NCBI RefSeq assembly: GCF_030409335.1
Contig: NZ_JAUFPN010000038.1
Coordinates: forward strand, 62,001-126,000
DNA length: 64,000 nt
Direction: 5' to 3'
Source of the DNA: Paeniroseomonas aquatica
GTDB lineage: Bacteria > Pseudomonadota > Alphaproteobacteria > Acetobacterales > Acetobacteraceae
A program made the translations under genes and the position numbers. The notes under the pieces were generated by a model that made no database searches, was not told the origin of the DNA, and worked only from the letters and a program-made list of their open reading frames with translations. Numbering within the stretch: the stretch's first letter is position 1; each line of letters opens with the position of its first letter. Below are positions 1 to 9,031 of the stretch, one piece after another.

Positions 1-158
1 ACGCCCGTGCCGGCCTCGAAGACGCGCGCGCGCAGGCCGAGCTCGCGCAGGCGGATCAGCTGGTAGAGGCCCGACATGCCGGCGCCGATCACGATGGCGT
101 CGAAGGTGGTGCCAGGGGCGCCGGCGGGCGCCGCGCGCGTCTCGGTCATGGTGGTCAT
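1..158 (-). CDS. Baeyer-Villiger-type flavin monooxygenase, N-terminal fragment
   Basis: Only the first 52 residues lie in the window; the gene runs off the left edge. After a short Ala/Pro-rich leader the protein shows a beta strand and the dinucleotide-binding loop GAGMSGLYQLIRLRELG, followed by the acidic strand end VFEAGTGV. This is the FAD-binding Rossmann start typical of Baeyer-Villiger monooxygenases (cyclohexanone monooxygenase-like), which insert oxygen next to a ketone carbonyl using NADPH and FAD. Two in-frame ATGs exist (158 and 149); 158 was chosen as the longer reading. The NADPH site and the Baeyer-Villiger fingerprint are outside the window, so another class B flavoprotein is possible. 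Confidence 0.72.
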   Translation of the reverse strand, partial: MTTMTETRAAPAGAPGTTFDAIVIGAGMSGLYQLIRLRELGLRARVFEAGTG

Positions 159-193
159 CGGGTTCGGTCCTTGCAGGATTGGCGGCGCGCCGG

Positions 194-1216
194 TCAGTCC
201 GCGCGGGCGCCGGAAATGCGAACGATCTCGCCCCAGCGGTCGATCTCGGAAGCGATGATCCCGCGCAGCTCCTCGGGCGAGGAGAAGGCGATCTCGAGCC
301 CGAGCGTGTCGCGGAACCGTTCCTCGACGCCGGGCGCGCGAAGGCCCCGCTGCAGTGCGGCCGAGGTGCGCTCGACCGCGGCGCGGGGCATCCCGGCGGG
401 GCCGATGACGGCGAAGAACACATCGGTGACGCAGTCCGGCACGCCGGCCTCGGCCATGGTCGGCACGTCTGGCAGCGCCGGCGCCCGCGCCGCCCCGGTC
501 ACCGCCAGGGCGCGGAACTGCCCGGCGCGGATCGCGGCGAGGCCGGTCGTCATGGTCTCGAAGGTGAAGGCGACGTCGCCGCGCATCATCGCCGTGGCCG
601 AGGGCGCATTGCCGCCGAAATGGACGGCGAAGATGTCGATCCCGGCGCGCACGCGCAGCAGCTCGCCCGACAGATGGCTCGACGAGCCCACCCCGGGGGT
701 GGCGTAGGAGAGCTCCCCCGGGCGCGCCCGCGCCGCGGCGATCAGCTCCGGCAGCGAGCGGATCGGCGATTGCGAGCGCACCACCAGGATGTTCGCCGTG
801 CGCGCGATCTGGGCGATCGGCTCATGGTCGCGGCGCGGGTCATAGGGCAGGCGACGGAACAGCGAGACATTGATCGCCAGCGCCCCGCCCGCCGAGACGC
901 CCATCGTGTAGCCGTCGGGCGCCGCCTTGGCGATGGCGTCCACGCCGATATTGCCGCCGGCCCCGGCGCGGTTCTCGACCACCACAGGCTGCCCGAGCCC
1001 ATCGCGCAGCATTTCGGCGAGCAGGCGCCCGAGCACGTCGGTCGAGCCGCCGGCGGGGAAGGGCACGATGAAGCGGATCGGCCGTGCCGGCCATTCCTGG
1101 GCCCGGGCCGGGGTGGCCAATGCAGGCGTCAGCAACGCCGCGCCGCCGATCAGCGCCTGCCGGCGCGGCAAGGCCGCAGCCTTCGGTCGTTCCATGGTTT
1201 CCCCCACTCCACTCAT
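194..1216 (-). CDS. Bug/TctC-family periplasmic solute receptor
   Basis: This 340-residue protein has a twin-arginine-like leader (LPRRQALIGG, then a hydrophobic run and an Ala-x-Ala cleavage site near residue 39). It carries the Bug signatures FIVPFPAGGSTD and VVENRAGAGGNIG, which form the ligand-clamping loops. Bug proteins bind carboxylates or aromatic acids in the periplasm, usually for a TctAB membrane pair. No TctA or TctB gene is in this window, so it is an orphan receptor here. A second in-frame Met (MERPK, 1195) is a possible start. It diverges from the marR operon across about 220 bp. Confidence 0.9.
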   Translation of the reverse strand: MSGVGETMERPKAAALPRRQALIGGAALLTPALATPARAQEWPARPIRFIVPFPAGGSTDVLGRLLAEMLRDGLGQPVVVENRAGAGGNIGVDAIAKAAPDGYTMGVSAGGALAINVSLFRRLPYDPRRDHEPIAQIARTANILVVRSQSPIRSLPELIAAARARPGELSYATPGVGSSSHLSGELLRVRAGIDIFAVHFGGNAPSATAMMRGDVAFTFETMTTGLAAIRAGQFRALAVTGAARAPALPDVPTMAEAGVPDCVTDVFFAVIGPAGMPRAAVERTSAALQRGLRAPGVEERFRDTLGLEIAFSSPEELRGIIASEIDRWGEIVRISGARAD

Positions 1217-1406
1217 CTTTTTCGGTTTGCTTTTCCAGCGGGCGGCAGCCCGCTGAACATGGGTTTAGTCTGCGCAGCCGGCGCGGCAATCGTCAATCAC
1301 CTCTCCTGCGGCCCGCCAGGCGGCCATCGGGCGACGCATCGCGGATGCCGCCTCCGGCAGCGGACCGCCGCGAGGACCGCCATCGCCGCTTTTTCGATTG
1401 CATCAG

Positions 1407-1428
1407 ATTAATTGTCTGGCTAATTAAT
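1407..1428. promoter_or_regulatory. Palindromic candidate MarR operator
   Basis: Perfect arms ATTAATT and AATTAAT are separated by 8 bases. The site is an AT-rich island in GC-rich DNA and ends 8 bases before the marR start codon. MarR dimers classically bind short AT-rich inverted repeats over their own promoters, so autorepression of the marR-emrAB operon is the likely role. The binding itself is inferred. Confidence 0.55.
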
Positions 1429-1436
1429 TACCTGCG

Positions 1437-1925
1437 ATGAGATTGGATGCAACCCTGCTCGGCGGTCAGGAACGCTTCGGCGTGCTGCTCGGGCAGATCG
1501 CCCGCCATTGGCGCGCGCGCCTCGACCGCCGGCTGAGCGAGTTCGGGCTGACGGATGCCCGCTGGGTGACCCTGCTGCATCTTGCGCGCAGTGGCGACGG
1601 CCTCACCCAGAAGGACCTCGCTGCCCGCGTCGGTGTCGGCGGGCCGACGCTGGTCCGCACCCTCGACCGCCTGGAGCGGGAAGGCATGGTCGTCCGGGTG
1701 GGCGACGTGCAGGACCGCCGCGCCAAGACCGTCCACCTGACGGCCAAGGCGATCCCGGTGCTGCGGCTGATCGAGGAAAACGCGGCTGCGGTGCGGTCGG
1801 AACTGCTGGACGGCATCTCCGCGGCGGAGCTCGATCTCTGCCTCGCGGTGTTCGATCGCGTGGCGGCCAATCTCGCCGCCACGCCTGCAAGGACGGATTG
1901 CGAGAATGGACATAGGGCAGCCTAG
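1437..1925 (+). CDS. MarR-family transcriptional repressor
   Basis: This 162-residue winged-helix protein has the usual MarR layout: an N-terminal dimerisation helix, then a helix-turn-helix (LTQKDLAARVGVGGPTLVRT) at about residues 56-75. The wing contains the conserved DxRxK pattern (VQDRRAKTV), and the C-terminal helices return to the dimer interface. Its 3' end overlaps the next gene by 20 bases, which is typical of translational coupling. With the EmrA- and EmrB-like genes it forms an mprA/emrR-emrA-emrB-like operon. It probably senses a toxic phenolic or hydrophobic compound and derepresses efflux. Confidence 0.9.
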   Translation: MRLDATLLGGQERFGVLLGQIARHWRARLDRRLSEFGLTDARWVTLLHLARSGDGLTQKDLAARVGVGGPTLVRTLDRLEREGMVVRVGDVQDRRAKTVHLTAKAIPVLRLIEENAAAVRSELLDGISAAELDLCLAVFDRVAANLAATPARTDCENGHRAA

Positions 1926-3048
1926 CGGCATCCCGGCGGAGACGGCTGGCCAGCCTGCGCGGATGCGGGTGATCCGGCGGATCGTGGGGCGGGCGGCCGC
2001 GGTGGTGGTCGGCGGGGCCATGCTGGTCGCCGCCGGTTCGTGGCTGATGAAGCAGTTCACCCATATCCATGTCGATGATGCGCGCATCGCCGCCGACATG
2101 GTCGTGCTGAGCAGCCGCATGCCGGGCTGGGTGACGGAGGTCAGCGTCGCGGAAGGCGATTCCGTCACCCGGGGAACGGTGATCCTCACCATCGATCAGC
2201 GCATCGCCGCGCTCGACCTGCGCAATGTCGAAGCGCAGCTCGCCGGCGTGGCCGCCCGCCGCGCCGAGACCGAGGCGCGCATCGTGATGATCGACCACCA
2301 GACCGCCAGCCAGGAGGAGGCCCAGCGCGCCCGGGTCGAGGCGGCCGAGGCGGCGCTCGCCGGGGCTGAGGCGCAGTTCGAGCTGGCCCAGGCGGATTTC
2401 GCGCGCGCGCAGGAACTCGTGACCACCGGCGCCGGCACCAGGGCCCGCTTCGACCAGAGCCGCGCCGCCCTCGATTCCGGCCGGCAGGCGGTGCTCGCCC
2501 GGCGCGCCGACCTGACCAATGCGCGCGCCACCCTCGCCGAGGTCATCGCGGCGCGCGAGCAGCTCAACGTGCTGCGGCGGCAGCTCGAGACACTGGCGGC
2601 CGAGGAGGCGAGCCTGACGGCGCAGCGCGAGCGCGCCGCGCTCGACCTCGCCGACCGGCGCATCGTCATGCCGTTCAACGGCAGGGTGGACCGCGTCTTC
2701 GTCGATCCGGGCGAATACGTCACGCCGGGCCAGCGCCTGCTGATGGTGCACGATCCCGACGCCGTGCGCGTGGATGCCAACGTCAAGGAAACCGACATCC
2801 GCTATTTCCGCCCCGGCGGGCGGGTGCGGGTCACGGTGGACGCCTATCCCGGCCTGGTCCTCGACGGGGCGGTCGATCGCCTCGGCCAGGCCGCGACCAG
2901 CGAATTCGCGCTGCTGCCCAACCCCAACCCGAGCGGCAATTTCACCAAGATCTCCCAGCGCCTGCCGGTGCGGATCCGCGTGCCGCAGCAGGAAGGGCGG
3001 CTGCGCCCGGGCATGATGGTGGAGGTCGAGGCATCCATCCGTGACTGA
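1906..3048 (+). CDS. emrA: EmrA-like membrane fusion protein (HlyD family)
   Basis: This 380-residue adaptor has one membrane anchor at about residues 28-48. A biotinyl-lipoyl-like half follows (DDARIAADMVVLSSRMPGWVTEV), then a long Ala/Glu/Arg-rich coiled-coil hairpin (about 95-235), the second lipoyl half (IVMPFNGRVDRVFVDPGEYV) and a beta-barrel domain. Such proteins bridge an inner-membrane MFS pump to an outer-membrane channel. It overlaps marR by 20 bases and the pump gene by 8, so the three genes are one transcription unit. No TolC-like gene is nearby. Confidence 0.88.
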   Translation: MDIGQPSGIPAETAGQPARMRVIRRIVGRAAAVVVGGAMLVAAGSWLMKQFTHIHVDDARIAADMVVLSSRMPGWVTEVSVAEGDSVTRGTVILTIDQRIAALDLRNVEAQLAGVAARRAETEARIVMIDHQTASQEEAQRARVEAAEAALAGAEAQFELAQADFARAQELVTTGAGTRARFDQSRAALDSGRQAVLARRADLTNARATLAEVIAAREQLNVLRRQLETLAAEEASLTAQRERAALDLADRRIVMPFNGRVDRVFVDPGEYVTPGQRLLMVHDPDAVRVDANVKETDIRYFRPGGRVRVTVDAYPGLVLDGAVDRLGQAATSEFALLPNPNPSGNFTKISQRLPVRIRVPQQEGRLRPGMMVEVEASIRD

Positions 3049-4663
3049 CCAGGCGCCGGCGCCCGGCTCGCTCCCCGCGCTCATGAAGCGCTGGGGGCCC
3101 AATTACCGGTGGTATGTCACGATCACGGCGATGATGGGCACCATCAGCACCGTGCTCAGCTCGACCATCGTCAATGTCGCCCTGCCGGACATCATGGGGA
3201 CATTCGGCATGGGCCAGGACAAGGCCCAGCTGATCTCCACCGGCTTCCTCGCGGCAATGACCGGCACCATGCTGATCAATGCCTGGCTGGTGGACAGCTT
3301 CGGCCAGCGCGCCACCTTCTCCGGTACCATCGCCGTCTTCATCGTCGCCTCGGCGATGGGCGGCCTCGCGCCCAGCGAGCCGATCCTGATCCTTGCCCGC
3401 GTGCTGCAGGGCGGCGCGGCGGGGGTGCTGCAGCCGCTTGCGATGGTGACCATCTTCCAGGTCTTCCCGCCCGAGCGGCGCGGCTCGGCCATGGGCATCT
3501 ACGGCATCGGCGTGGTGCTGGCGCCGGCGCTCGGGCCGACCATCGGCGGGCTGATGGTGGACAACTTCAACTGGCGCTTCGTGTTCTTCCTGGTGCTGCC
3601 GACCTGCGTCGCCGGGCTGTTCCTCTCCGCGCTGTTCATGCCCAGGCGCGCGGCCAGCGGCCCGCGCAAGCCCTTCGACTGGATCGGCTTCGCCCTGCTC
3701 TCGGTGTTCCTGGTCGTGCTGCTCAACGGGCTGTCCAACGGCCAGCGCCATGGCTGGCGGTCGCACATGGTACTGCTCAACTTCACCCTCGCCGCGGTCT
3801 CGGGCCTCGCCTTCGTGGCGTGGGAGACCTGGACCGCCGCGCCGATGCTGAACCTCGCGCTGTTCCGCCTCCCGAGCTTCTCCGGCGCCTCCATCGTCGC
3901 CATCGTGTTCGGCGCCGGCATCTTCGGCTCGACCTACCTGGTGCCGATCTTCGTGCAGACCATCCAGGGCTACACCGCGACCCGGTCGGGGCTGGTGCTG
4001 ATGCCCGCCGGGCTCATCCTGACGATCGCCTTCCCCATCGCCGGGCGGCTGACAGACAAGCTGCCGGCGGATGTGATGATCACCGCCGGGCTGCTACTGT
4101 TCGCCTGGTCCTCGCTGCTCATGGCCGGGCTCGACACCAACACCCCCTTCTGGTCGCTGGCGGTGTGGATCGCGCTGGGGCGCGTCGGGCTTTCCCTCAT
4201 CATGCCGAGCCTGAACGCGGGGGCGCTGCGTGCGCTTCCGCCGCAACTGCTGGGCCAGGGTTCGGGGGCGCTCAACTTCGTCCGCCAGCTTGGCGGGGCG
4301 ATCGGGACCAACCTGCTCGCGGTGATGAGCGAGCGGCGCGGCCAGCTCTACGCCCATGCCTTCGCCGCCTCCCAGGACACCGCCAATCCCGCCACGGTGG
4401 ATTTGCTGCGCCAGCTTCTCTCCTACCTCCTGGCCGAGGGAGGCGTTGCCGAAGGCGGTGTCGCCCCGGGCTTCGGGGCAGAGAGCATCGGCCTGGCCGA
4501 GGGGCAGCGGCTCGGCTACGCGCTCGACTATCTCGGCCGGATGCTGGCCGCGCAGGCGGCGATGATGGGCTACCGCGACGGCTTCCTGCTGGTCGCCATC
4601 GCCTTCGTCGTCGCCATCCCGCCCGCCTGGCTGATGCGCCTGCGCCCGCGCCCGGCGGGCTGA
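3041..4663 (+). CDS. emrB: EmrB-like DHA2-family drug efflux MFS transporter
   Basis: This 540-residue inner-membrane protein has the 14-helix DHA2 pattern. Visible landmarks are the first helix ending STIVNVALPDIMGTFG, the loop-2 region, and the motif-C-like GIGVVLAPALGPTIGG. It uses a GTG start (3041) overlapping the end of emrA. Family members export hydrophobic toxins with proton antiport, acting with the EmrA adaptor. The loop near residues 455-490 (LAEGGVAEGGVAPGFG) holds a short Gly-rich repeat, which is unusual but in a periplasmic loop. Confidence 0.9.
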   Translation: MTDQAPAPGSLPALMKRWGPNYRWYVTITAMMGTISTVLSSTIVNVALPDIMGTFGMGQDKAQLISTGFLAAMTGTMLINAWLVDSFGQRATFSGTIAVFIVASAMGGLAPSEPILILARVLQGGAAGVLQPLAMVTIFQVFPPERRGSAMGIYGIGVVLAPALGPTIGGLMVDNFNWRFVFFLVLPTCVAGLFLSALFMPRRAASGPRKPFDWIGFALLSVFLVVLLNGLSNGQRHGWRSHMVLLNFTLAAVSGLAFVAWETWTAAPMLNLALFRLPSFSGASIVAIVFGAGIFGSTYLVPIFVQTIQGYTATRSGLVLMPAGLILTIAFPIAGRLTDKLPADVMITAGLLLFAWSSLLMAGLDTNTPFWSLAVWIALGRVGLSLIMPSLNAGALRALPPQLLGQGSGALNFVRQLGGAIGTNLLAVMSERRGQLYAHAFAASQDTANPATVDLLRQLLSYLLAEGGVAEGGVAPGFGAESIGLAEGQRLGYALDYLGRMLAAQAAMMGYRDGFLLVAIAFVVAIPPAWLMRLRPRPAG

Positions 4664-4800
4664 ACGCCGCCGCATCGCCGGAGCCGGCCGGGGTGCTTCC
4701 GCGAATGGCGGGGCCGTGCCAGCCTGGGACGGTGACTTGACGGATGCCGGTCCGAACCGATCGGCGCGGATGGCGATCGAGGAATGAAGGGGGAAACGTC

Positions 4801-5967
4801 GTGGATTTCGCTCTGACACCGCAGCACGAGGCGCTGCAGGAGGCCATCGGGCGCATCTGCGCCGATCTCGGCGACGACTACTGGCTAATGCGCGACCGCC
4901 AGGGCGGCTTCCCGACCGAGCTGCACCAGGCGCTCGCGAAAGGCGGCTGGCTCGGCGTCTGCATGCCCGAGGATGTGGGCGGCGCCGGCCTCGGCATCAC
5001 CGAGGCGGCGCTGATGATGCAGACCATCGCGCAATCCGGCGCGGGCATGAGCGGCGCCTCGGCCATCCACATGAACATCTTCGGGCTGCAGCCGGTCGTG
5101 GTGTTCGGCACCGAGGAACAGAAGCAGCGGATGCTGCCGCCGCTGATCGAGGGGCGCGAGCGGGCCTGCTTCGCCGTGACCGAGCCCAATACCGGCCTCG
5201 ACACCACCCAGCTCAAGACCCGCGCCGAGCGGCGCGGGGACCGCTATGTGGTGCATGGCCAGAAGGTATGGATCAGCACGGCGCAGGTCGCCGAGAAGAT
5301 GCTGCTGCTGGCGCGCACCACCCCGGCTGAGCAGGCGCGCAAGCGCACCGAGGGGCTGTCGCTGTTCTACACCGACTTCGACCGCAGCCGCATCGAGGTG
5401 CGCGAGATCGAGAAGATGGGCCGCAAGGCGGTCGATTCCAACCAGGTGTTCATCGACGGGCTCGAGATTCCGGTCGAGGACCGCATCGGCGAGGAAGGGC
5501 AGGGCTTCCGCTACATCCTGCACGGCATGAACCCCGAGCGCATCCTGATCGCCGCAGAGGCGGCGGGCCTCGGTCATCTCGCGGTGTCGCGCGCCGCCGC
5601 CTATGCCAAGGACCGCGTGGTGTTCGGGCGCCCGATCGGCCAGAATCAGGCGATCCAGCATCCGCTCGCCGAATGCTGGATGGAGCTCGAGGCGGCGCGG
5701 CTGATGACGATGAACGCCGCCTGGCGCTACGATAGCGGGCTCGAATGCGGGGCGCAGGCGAACGCGGCGAAATACCTCGCCGCCGAGGCCGGCTTCAAGG
5801 CATGCCAGCAGGCGGTGATGACCCATGGCGGCTTCGGCTACGCGAAGGAGTATCACGTCGAGCGCTACCTGCGCGAGAGCATGATCCCGCGCATCGCCCC
5901 GGTGAGCCCGCAGCTCATCCTCAGCTTCGTCGCCGAGCGCGTGCTCGGGCTGCCGAAATCCTACTGA
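4801..5967 (+). CDS. Acyl-CoA dehydrogenase family protein (atypical active site)
   Basis: This 388-residue flavoprotein has the ACAD fold: an N-terminal helical domain, the middle beta domain ([27 protein letters not shown]) and a C-terminal helical domain ([36 protein letters not shown]). The GTG at 4801 was preferred because a GGGGGAAA ribosome-binding site lies just upstream. The place where medium-chain enzymes carry the catalytic Glu (YEGTSQ) reads APVSPQ here, so the base must come from elsewhere or the chemistry differs. It lies 46 bases before etfB, suggesting that it feeds electrons directly to that ETF. Confidence 0.88.
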   Translation: MDFALTPQHEALQEAIGRICADLGDDYWLMRDRQGGFPTELHQALAKGGWLGVCMPEDVGGAGLGITEAALMMQTIAQSGAGMSGASAIHMNIFGLQPVVVFGTEEQKQRMLPPLIEGRERACFAVTEPNTGLDTTQLKTRAERRGDRYVVHGQKVWISTAQVAEKMLLLARTTPAEQARKRTEGLSLFYTDFDRSRIEVREIEKMGRKAVDSNQVFIDGLEIPVEDRIGEEGQGFRYILHGMNPERILIAAEAAGLGHLAVSRAAAYAKDRVVFGRPIGQNQAIQHPLAECWMELEAARLMTMNAAWRYDSGLECGAQANAAKYLAAEAGFKACQQAVMTHGGFGYAKEYHVERYLRESMIPRIAPVSPQLILSFVAERVLGLPKSY

Positions 5968-6013
5968 ACGCGCCGCCGCAGGGCGGCCCCTTGAGCAAAC
6001 CAGGAAGATGCCG

Positions 6014-6763
6014 ATGAAGGTCCTTGTCCCCGTCAAGCGGGTGGTCGATTACAACGTGAAGGTCCGTGTCAAGGCGGACGGGTCGGGCGTCGAGACGGCG
6101 AACGTCAAGATGTCGATGAACCCGTTCGACGAGATCGCGGTGGAAGAAGCCGTGCGCCTGAAGGAAAAGGGCGTGGCGACGGAGATCATCGCCGTCTCCG
6201 CCGGCCCGTCCGCCGCGCAGGAACAGATCCGCACCGCGCTCGCCATGGGGGCCGATCGCGGCATCCTGGTCGAGCATGACGGCGTGCTGGAACCGCTCGC
6301 GGTGGCCAAGATCCTCAAGGCGATCGTCGCCAAGGAAGGCCCGGCGCTGGTCATCCTGGGCAAGCAGGCGATCGACGACGACATGAGCGCGACCGGCCAG
6401 ATGCTGGCCGCGCTGCTCGGCTGGGGCCAGGGCACCTTCGCGTCCAAGATCGAGAAGGATGGCGAGACCCTGAAGGTGACGCGTGAGGTCGATGGCGGGC
6501 TCGAGACGGTGTCGCTGAAGCTTCCCGCGATCGTGACCACCGACCTGCGGCTGAACGAGCCGCGCTACGCCTCGCTGCCCAACATCATGAAGGCGCGCAA
6601 GAAGCCGATCGAGACGGTGAAGCCGGCCGATCTGGGCGTTGATGTGACGCCGCGGCTGAGCGTGCTGAAGGTCGAGGAGCCGGCGAAGCGCCAGGCCGGC
6701 AAGAAGGTGGGCTCGGTGCAGGAGCTCGTCGAGAAGCTGCGCAACGAAGCGAAGGTGATCTGA
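6014..6763 (+). CDS. etfB: Electron transfer flavoprotein subunit beta
   Basis: The protein is about 249 residues and starts [18 protein letters not shown], the hallmark of EtfB. The motif [13 protein letters not shown] and the AMP-binding segment LGKQAIDDD follow. The ATG at 6014 was chosen because AGGA at 6002-6005 is 8 bases upstream; another in-frame ATG at 6008 is too close. EtfB binds AMP and pairs with EtfA to carry electrons from acyl-CoA dehydrogenases to ETF-quinone oxidoreductase. Two bases separate it from etfA. Confidence 0.96.
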   Translation: MKVLVPVKRVVDYNVKVRVKADGSGVETANVKMSMNPFDEIAVEEAVRLKEKGVATEIIAVSAGPSAAQEQIRTALAMGADRGILVEHDGVLEPLAVAKILKAIVAKEGPALVILGKQAIDDDMSATGQMLAALLGWGQGTFASKIEKDGETLKVTREVDGGLETVSLKLPAIVTTDLRLNEPRYASLPNIMKARKKPIETVKPADLGVDVTPRLSVLKVEEPAKRQAGKKVGSVQELVEKLRNEAKVI

Positions 6764-6765
6764 CC

Positions 6766-7689
6766 ATGGCCGTGCTCGTTCTCGCCGACCACAAGGATGG
6801 CGGCATCACCCAGCCCACGCGCAGCACGGTCGCGGCCGCCGCGGCGCTCGGGGACGTCCATGTGCTGCTGGTAGGCGAAGGTGCCGCCGCGGCAGCGCCC
6901 GCCGCCGCGAAGATCGCCGGCGTAGCGAAGGTGCTGACCGGTGCGGAAGCGCCGGTGCTGGCCGAACCCCTGGCCGCCCTTCTGGTGGCGATGGCGCCGG
7001 GGTATTCGCACCTGCTGGCCCCGGCCTCGGCCTCGGGCAAGAACGTGATGCCGCGTGTCGCGGCGCTGCTCGACGTGCAGATCCTGTCCGACATCTCGGG
7101 CGTGGTCGATGCCGATACCTTCATCCGCCCGATCTATGCGGGCAATGCGTTGGCCACGGTGAAGTCGTCGGATGCGAAGAAGGTGATCACGGTGCGCGCC
7201 GCGTCCTTCGACCCGGCGCCGGCCGAGGGTGGCTCCGCTTCGGTGGAAGCCGCGCCGACCGCCGCCGATCCCGGCCTGTCCACCTTCCTGGGCGCGGAGA
7301 TCGTGAAGTCCGAGCGGCCGGAACTGACCGCCGCGCGGATCGTCATCTCCGGTGGTCGGGCCATGGCGTCCTCCGAGAACTTCGCCATCATCGAGAAGGT
7401 CGCGGACATCCTGGGCGCGGCCGTCGGTGCGTCGCGCGCCGCGGTCGATGCGGGCTATGCGCCGAACGACATGCAGGTCGGCCAGACCGGCAAGATCGTG
7501 GCGCCGGACCTCTACATCGCCGTCGGCATCTCGGGTGCCATCCAGCACCTGGCCGGCATGAAGGACAGCAAGGTCATCGTCGCCATCAACAAGGACGAGG
7601 AGGCGCCGATCTTCCAGGTCGCCGACTACGGCCTGGTGGCGGACCTGTTTAAGGCGGTGCCGGAACTGGAAGCCGAACTGGCGAAGTAA
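6766..7689 (+). CDS. etfA: Electron transfer flavoprotein subunit alpha
   Basis: This 307-residue subunit has the FAD-binding C-terminal half with the ETF-alpha signature region ([20 protein letters not shown], then [20 protein letters not shown]). The central motif VISGGRAM precedes it. With EtfB it forms the soluble heterodimer that takes electrons from acyl-CoA dehydrogenases, of which this window has five. A strong hairpin terminator follows within about 130 bases. Confidence 0.96.
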   Translation: MAVLVLADHKDGGITQPTRSTVAAAAALGDVHVLLVGEGAAAAAPAAAKIAGVAKVLTGAEAPVLAEPLAALLVAMAPGYSHLLAPASASGKNVMPRVAALLDVQILSDISGVVDADTFIRPIYAGNALATVKSSDAKKVITVRAASFDPAPAEGGSASVEAAPTAADPGLSTFLGAEIVKSERPELTAARIVISGGRAMASSENFAIIEKVADILGAAVGASRAAVDAGYAPNDMQVGQTGKIVAPDLYIAVGISGAIQHLAGMKDSKVIVAINKDEEAPIFQVADYGLVADLFKAVPELEAELAK

Positions 7690-7790
7690 GGCCGGGGGAG
7701 GAGAACCTCTCCCGAACCTCCTCCCTTCCTTGTCATCTGGCGCCGGCCTCGGCTGTCAGTTCCCAGGTGCCAAGAAAGGTTGAGGGGGGT

Positions 7791-7820
7791 ACGGGGGGAG
7801 AAGTTCCCTTCTCCCCCCGT
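7791..7820. terminator. Bidirectional hairpin terminator
   Basis: Perfect 13-bp arms (ACGGGGGGAGAAG and its complement) enclose a TTCC loop, followed on the + strand by TTCTCGTTTC. It lies between the convergent etfA and CoA-transferase genes. The U tract is weak, as is common in GC-rich genomes. Confidence 0.75.
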
Positions 7821-7835
7821 TTCTCGTTTCAGGGT

Positions 7836-9017
7836 TCAGCCCGCGAGGACGATGCCTTCCTCGATCAGCGCGGCGATCTCGGCGCCGGTCGCGCCGAGCC
7901 CTTCCAGCACCTCGATGCTGTGCTCGCCGATGCCCGGCGCGGGCCGGATCGCGGCCGCGGCTTCCGGCGGCACCCCGGGCAGCCGGGGCACAAGGATGCG
8001 GCCATAGGGCGCCTGGTCCAGCTCCGTCAGGATGCGCGAATGGCGCACCTGCGGATCGGCGCGCATCTCGGCATAGCTGTTCACCGCGCCGCACAGCACG
8101 TCGTGGCGGCTCAGCAGCTCGATCCAATGCGCGGTCGGCGCGGTGGCGAACAGCGCGGCCAGCCCGGCATCGATCTCGCCGCGCCGTTCGAGCCGGCCGG
8201 CGATCTTGGCGAGGGACGCATCCCCCGCCCAGTCGGTCCGCCCGATCGCCTGGGCGAGCTTGGCGAACATCGGGTCGGTCAGCGCGGTGACGTTGATATA
8301 GCCGTCGGCGGTCGCGTAGGTCGCCGCCGGCACCGCCACGGGCTGCACGGTCTTGCCGCCGGCGATCTCGTCCTCGACCACCGCCATGGCCTGGAAGGCG
8401 CTGGTGGCCTCGAGCAGCGAGGCCTCCACATGCCCGCCCTTGCCGGTGGTGGCGCGGCGATAGAGCGCCGCGCCGGTCGCCTGCGCCGCATAGACGCCGG
8501 TGCAGATGTCGGCCACCAGCACGCCCACCTTGCGCGGCGTCCCGCTCGCATCGCGGTTGACGCGCATCAGCCCGGTCATCGCCTGGAACACGGAATCCGA
8601 TCCGGGCCGCGTCTCATAGGGGCCATCCTGCCCGTAGCCATTGACCGAGACATAGACGAGCCGCGGATCGCGCGCGGCGAGATCGGCATAGCCGAGGCCG
8701 AGCCGCGCCGCGACGCCGGGGCGGAAGCTCTCCACCACCACGTCCACGCCCTGGGCGAGGCGCGCCAGCAATTCGCGCCCCTTTGGCCGCGTCGCGTCGA
8801 TGGCGATGGACCGCTTGCCGAGGTTGCCGGCGATGAACAGCCCGCACTTGCCTTCGAGCCCCCAGCCGATGCCGCGGCCCCAGTCGCCCGCGGGCGGCTC
8901 CACCTTGATCACCTCCGCCCCCTGCTGGGCGAGGATCGAGGCGCAGGACGGCCCCGCGAGCCCCTGGCTGATATCGAGCACCCTGAGCCCGCGATAGGGC
9001 GGCTCCCATGCCGGCAT
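7836..9017 (-). CDS. CaiB/BaiF family III CoA-transferase
   Basis: This 393-residue enzyme begins with the family pattern LRVLDISQGLAGPSCASILAQQGAEVIKVE, then GNLGKRSIAIDA, and carries the likely catalytic Asp in GSDSVFQAMTGLM. Family III enzymes move CoA between carboxylic acids through an aspartyl-CoA intermediate. The start at 9017 is set by GAGGAGGAA seven bases upstream; the open frame runs further but lacks a ribosome site. It is followed upstream by TRAP transport genes on the same strand, suggesting that it activates an acid imported by them. Confidence 0.9.
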   Translation of the reverse strand: MPAWEPPYRGLRVLDISQGLAGPSCASILAQQGAEVIKVEPPAGDWGRGIGWGLEGKCGLFIAGNLGKRSIAIDATRPKGRELLARLAQGVDVVVESFRPGVAARLGLGYADLAARDPRLVYVSVNGYGQDGPYETRPGSDSVFQAMTGLMRVNRDASGTPRKVGVLVADICTGVYAAQATGAALYRRATTGKGGHVEASLLEATSAFQAMAVVEDEIAGGKTVQPVAVPAATYATADGYINVTALTDPMFAKLAQAIGRTDWAGDASLAKIAGRLERRGEIDAGLAALFATAPTAHWIELLSRHDVLCGAVNSYAEMRADPQVRHSRILTELDQAPYGRILVPRLPGVPPEAAAAIRPAPGIGEHSIEVLEGLGATGAEIAALIEEGIVLAG

Positions 9018-9031
9018 GGCGTTCCTCCTCC

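Noticed and set aside
179-1411. Long + strand open frame (410 codons) opposite the first Bug receptor
   Set aside because: It is the complement of the Bug gene, rich in Arg/Gly/His, with no fold-like pattern; open antisense frames are expected at this GC content.
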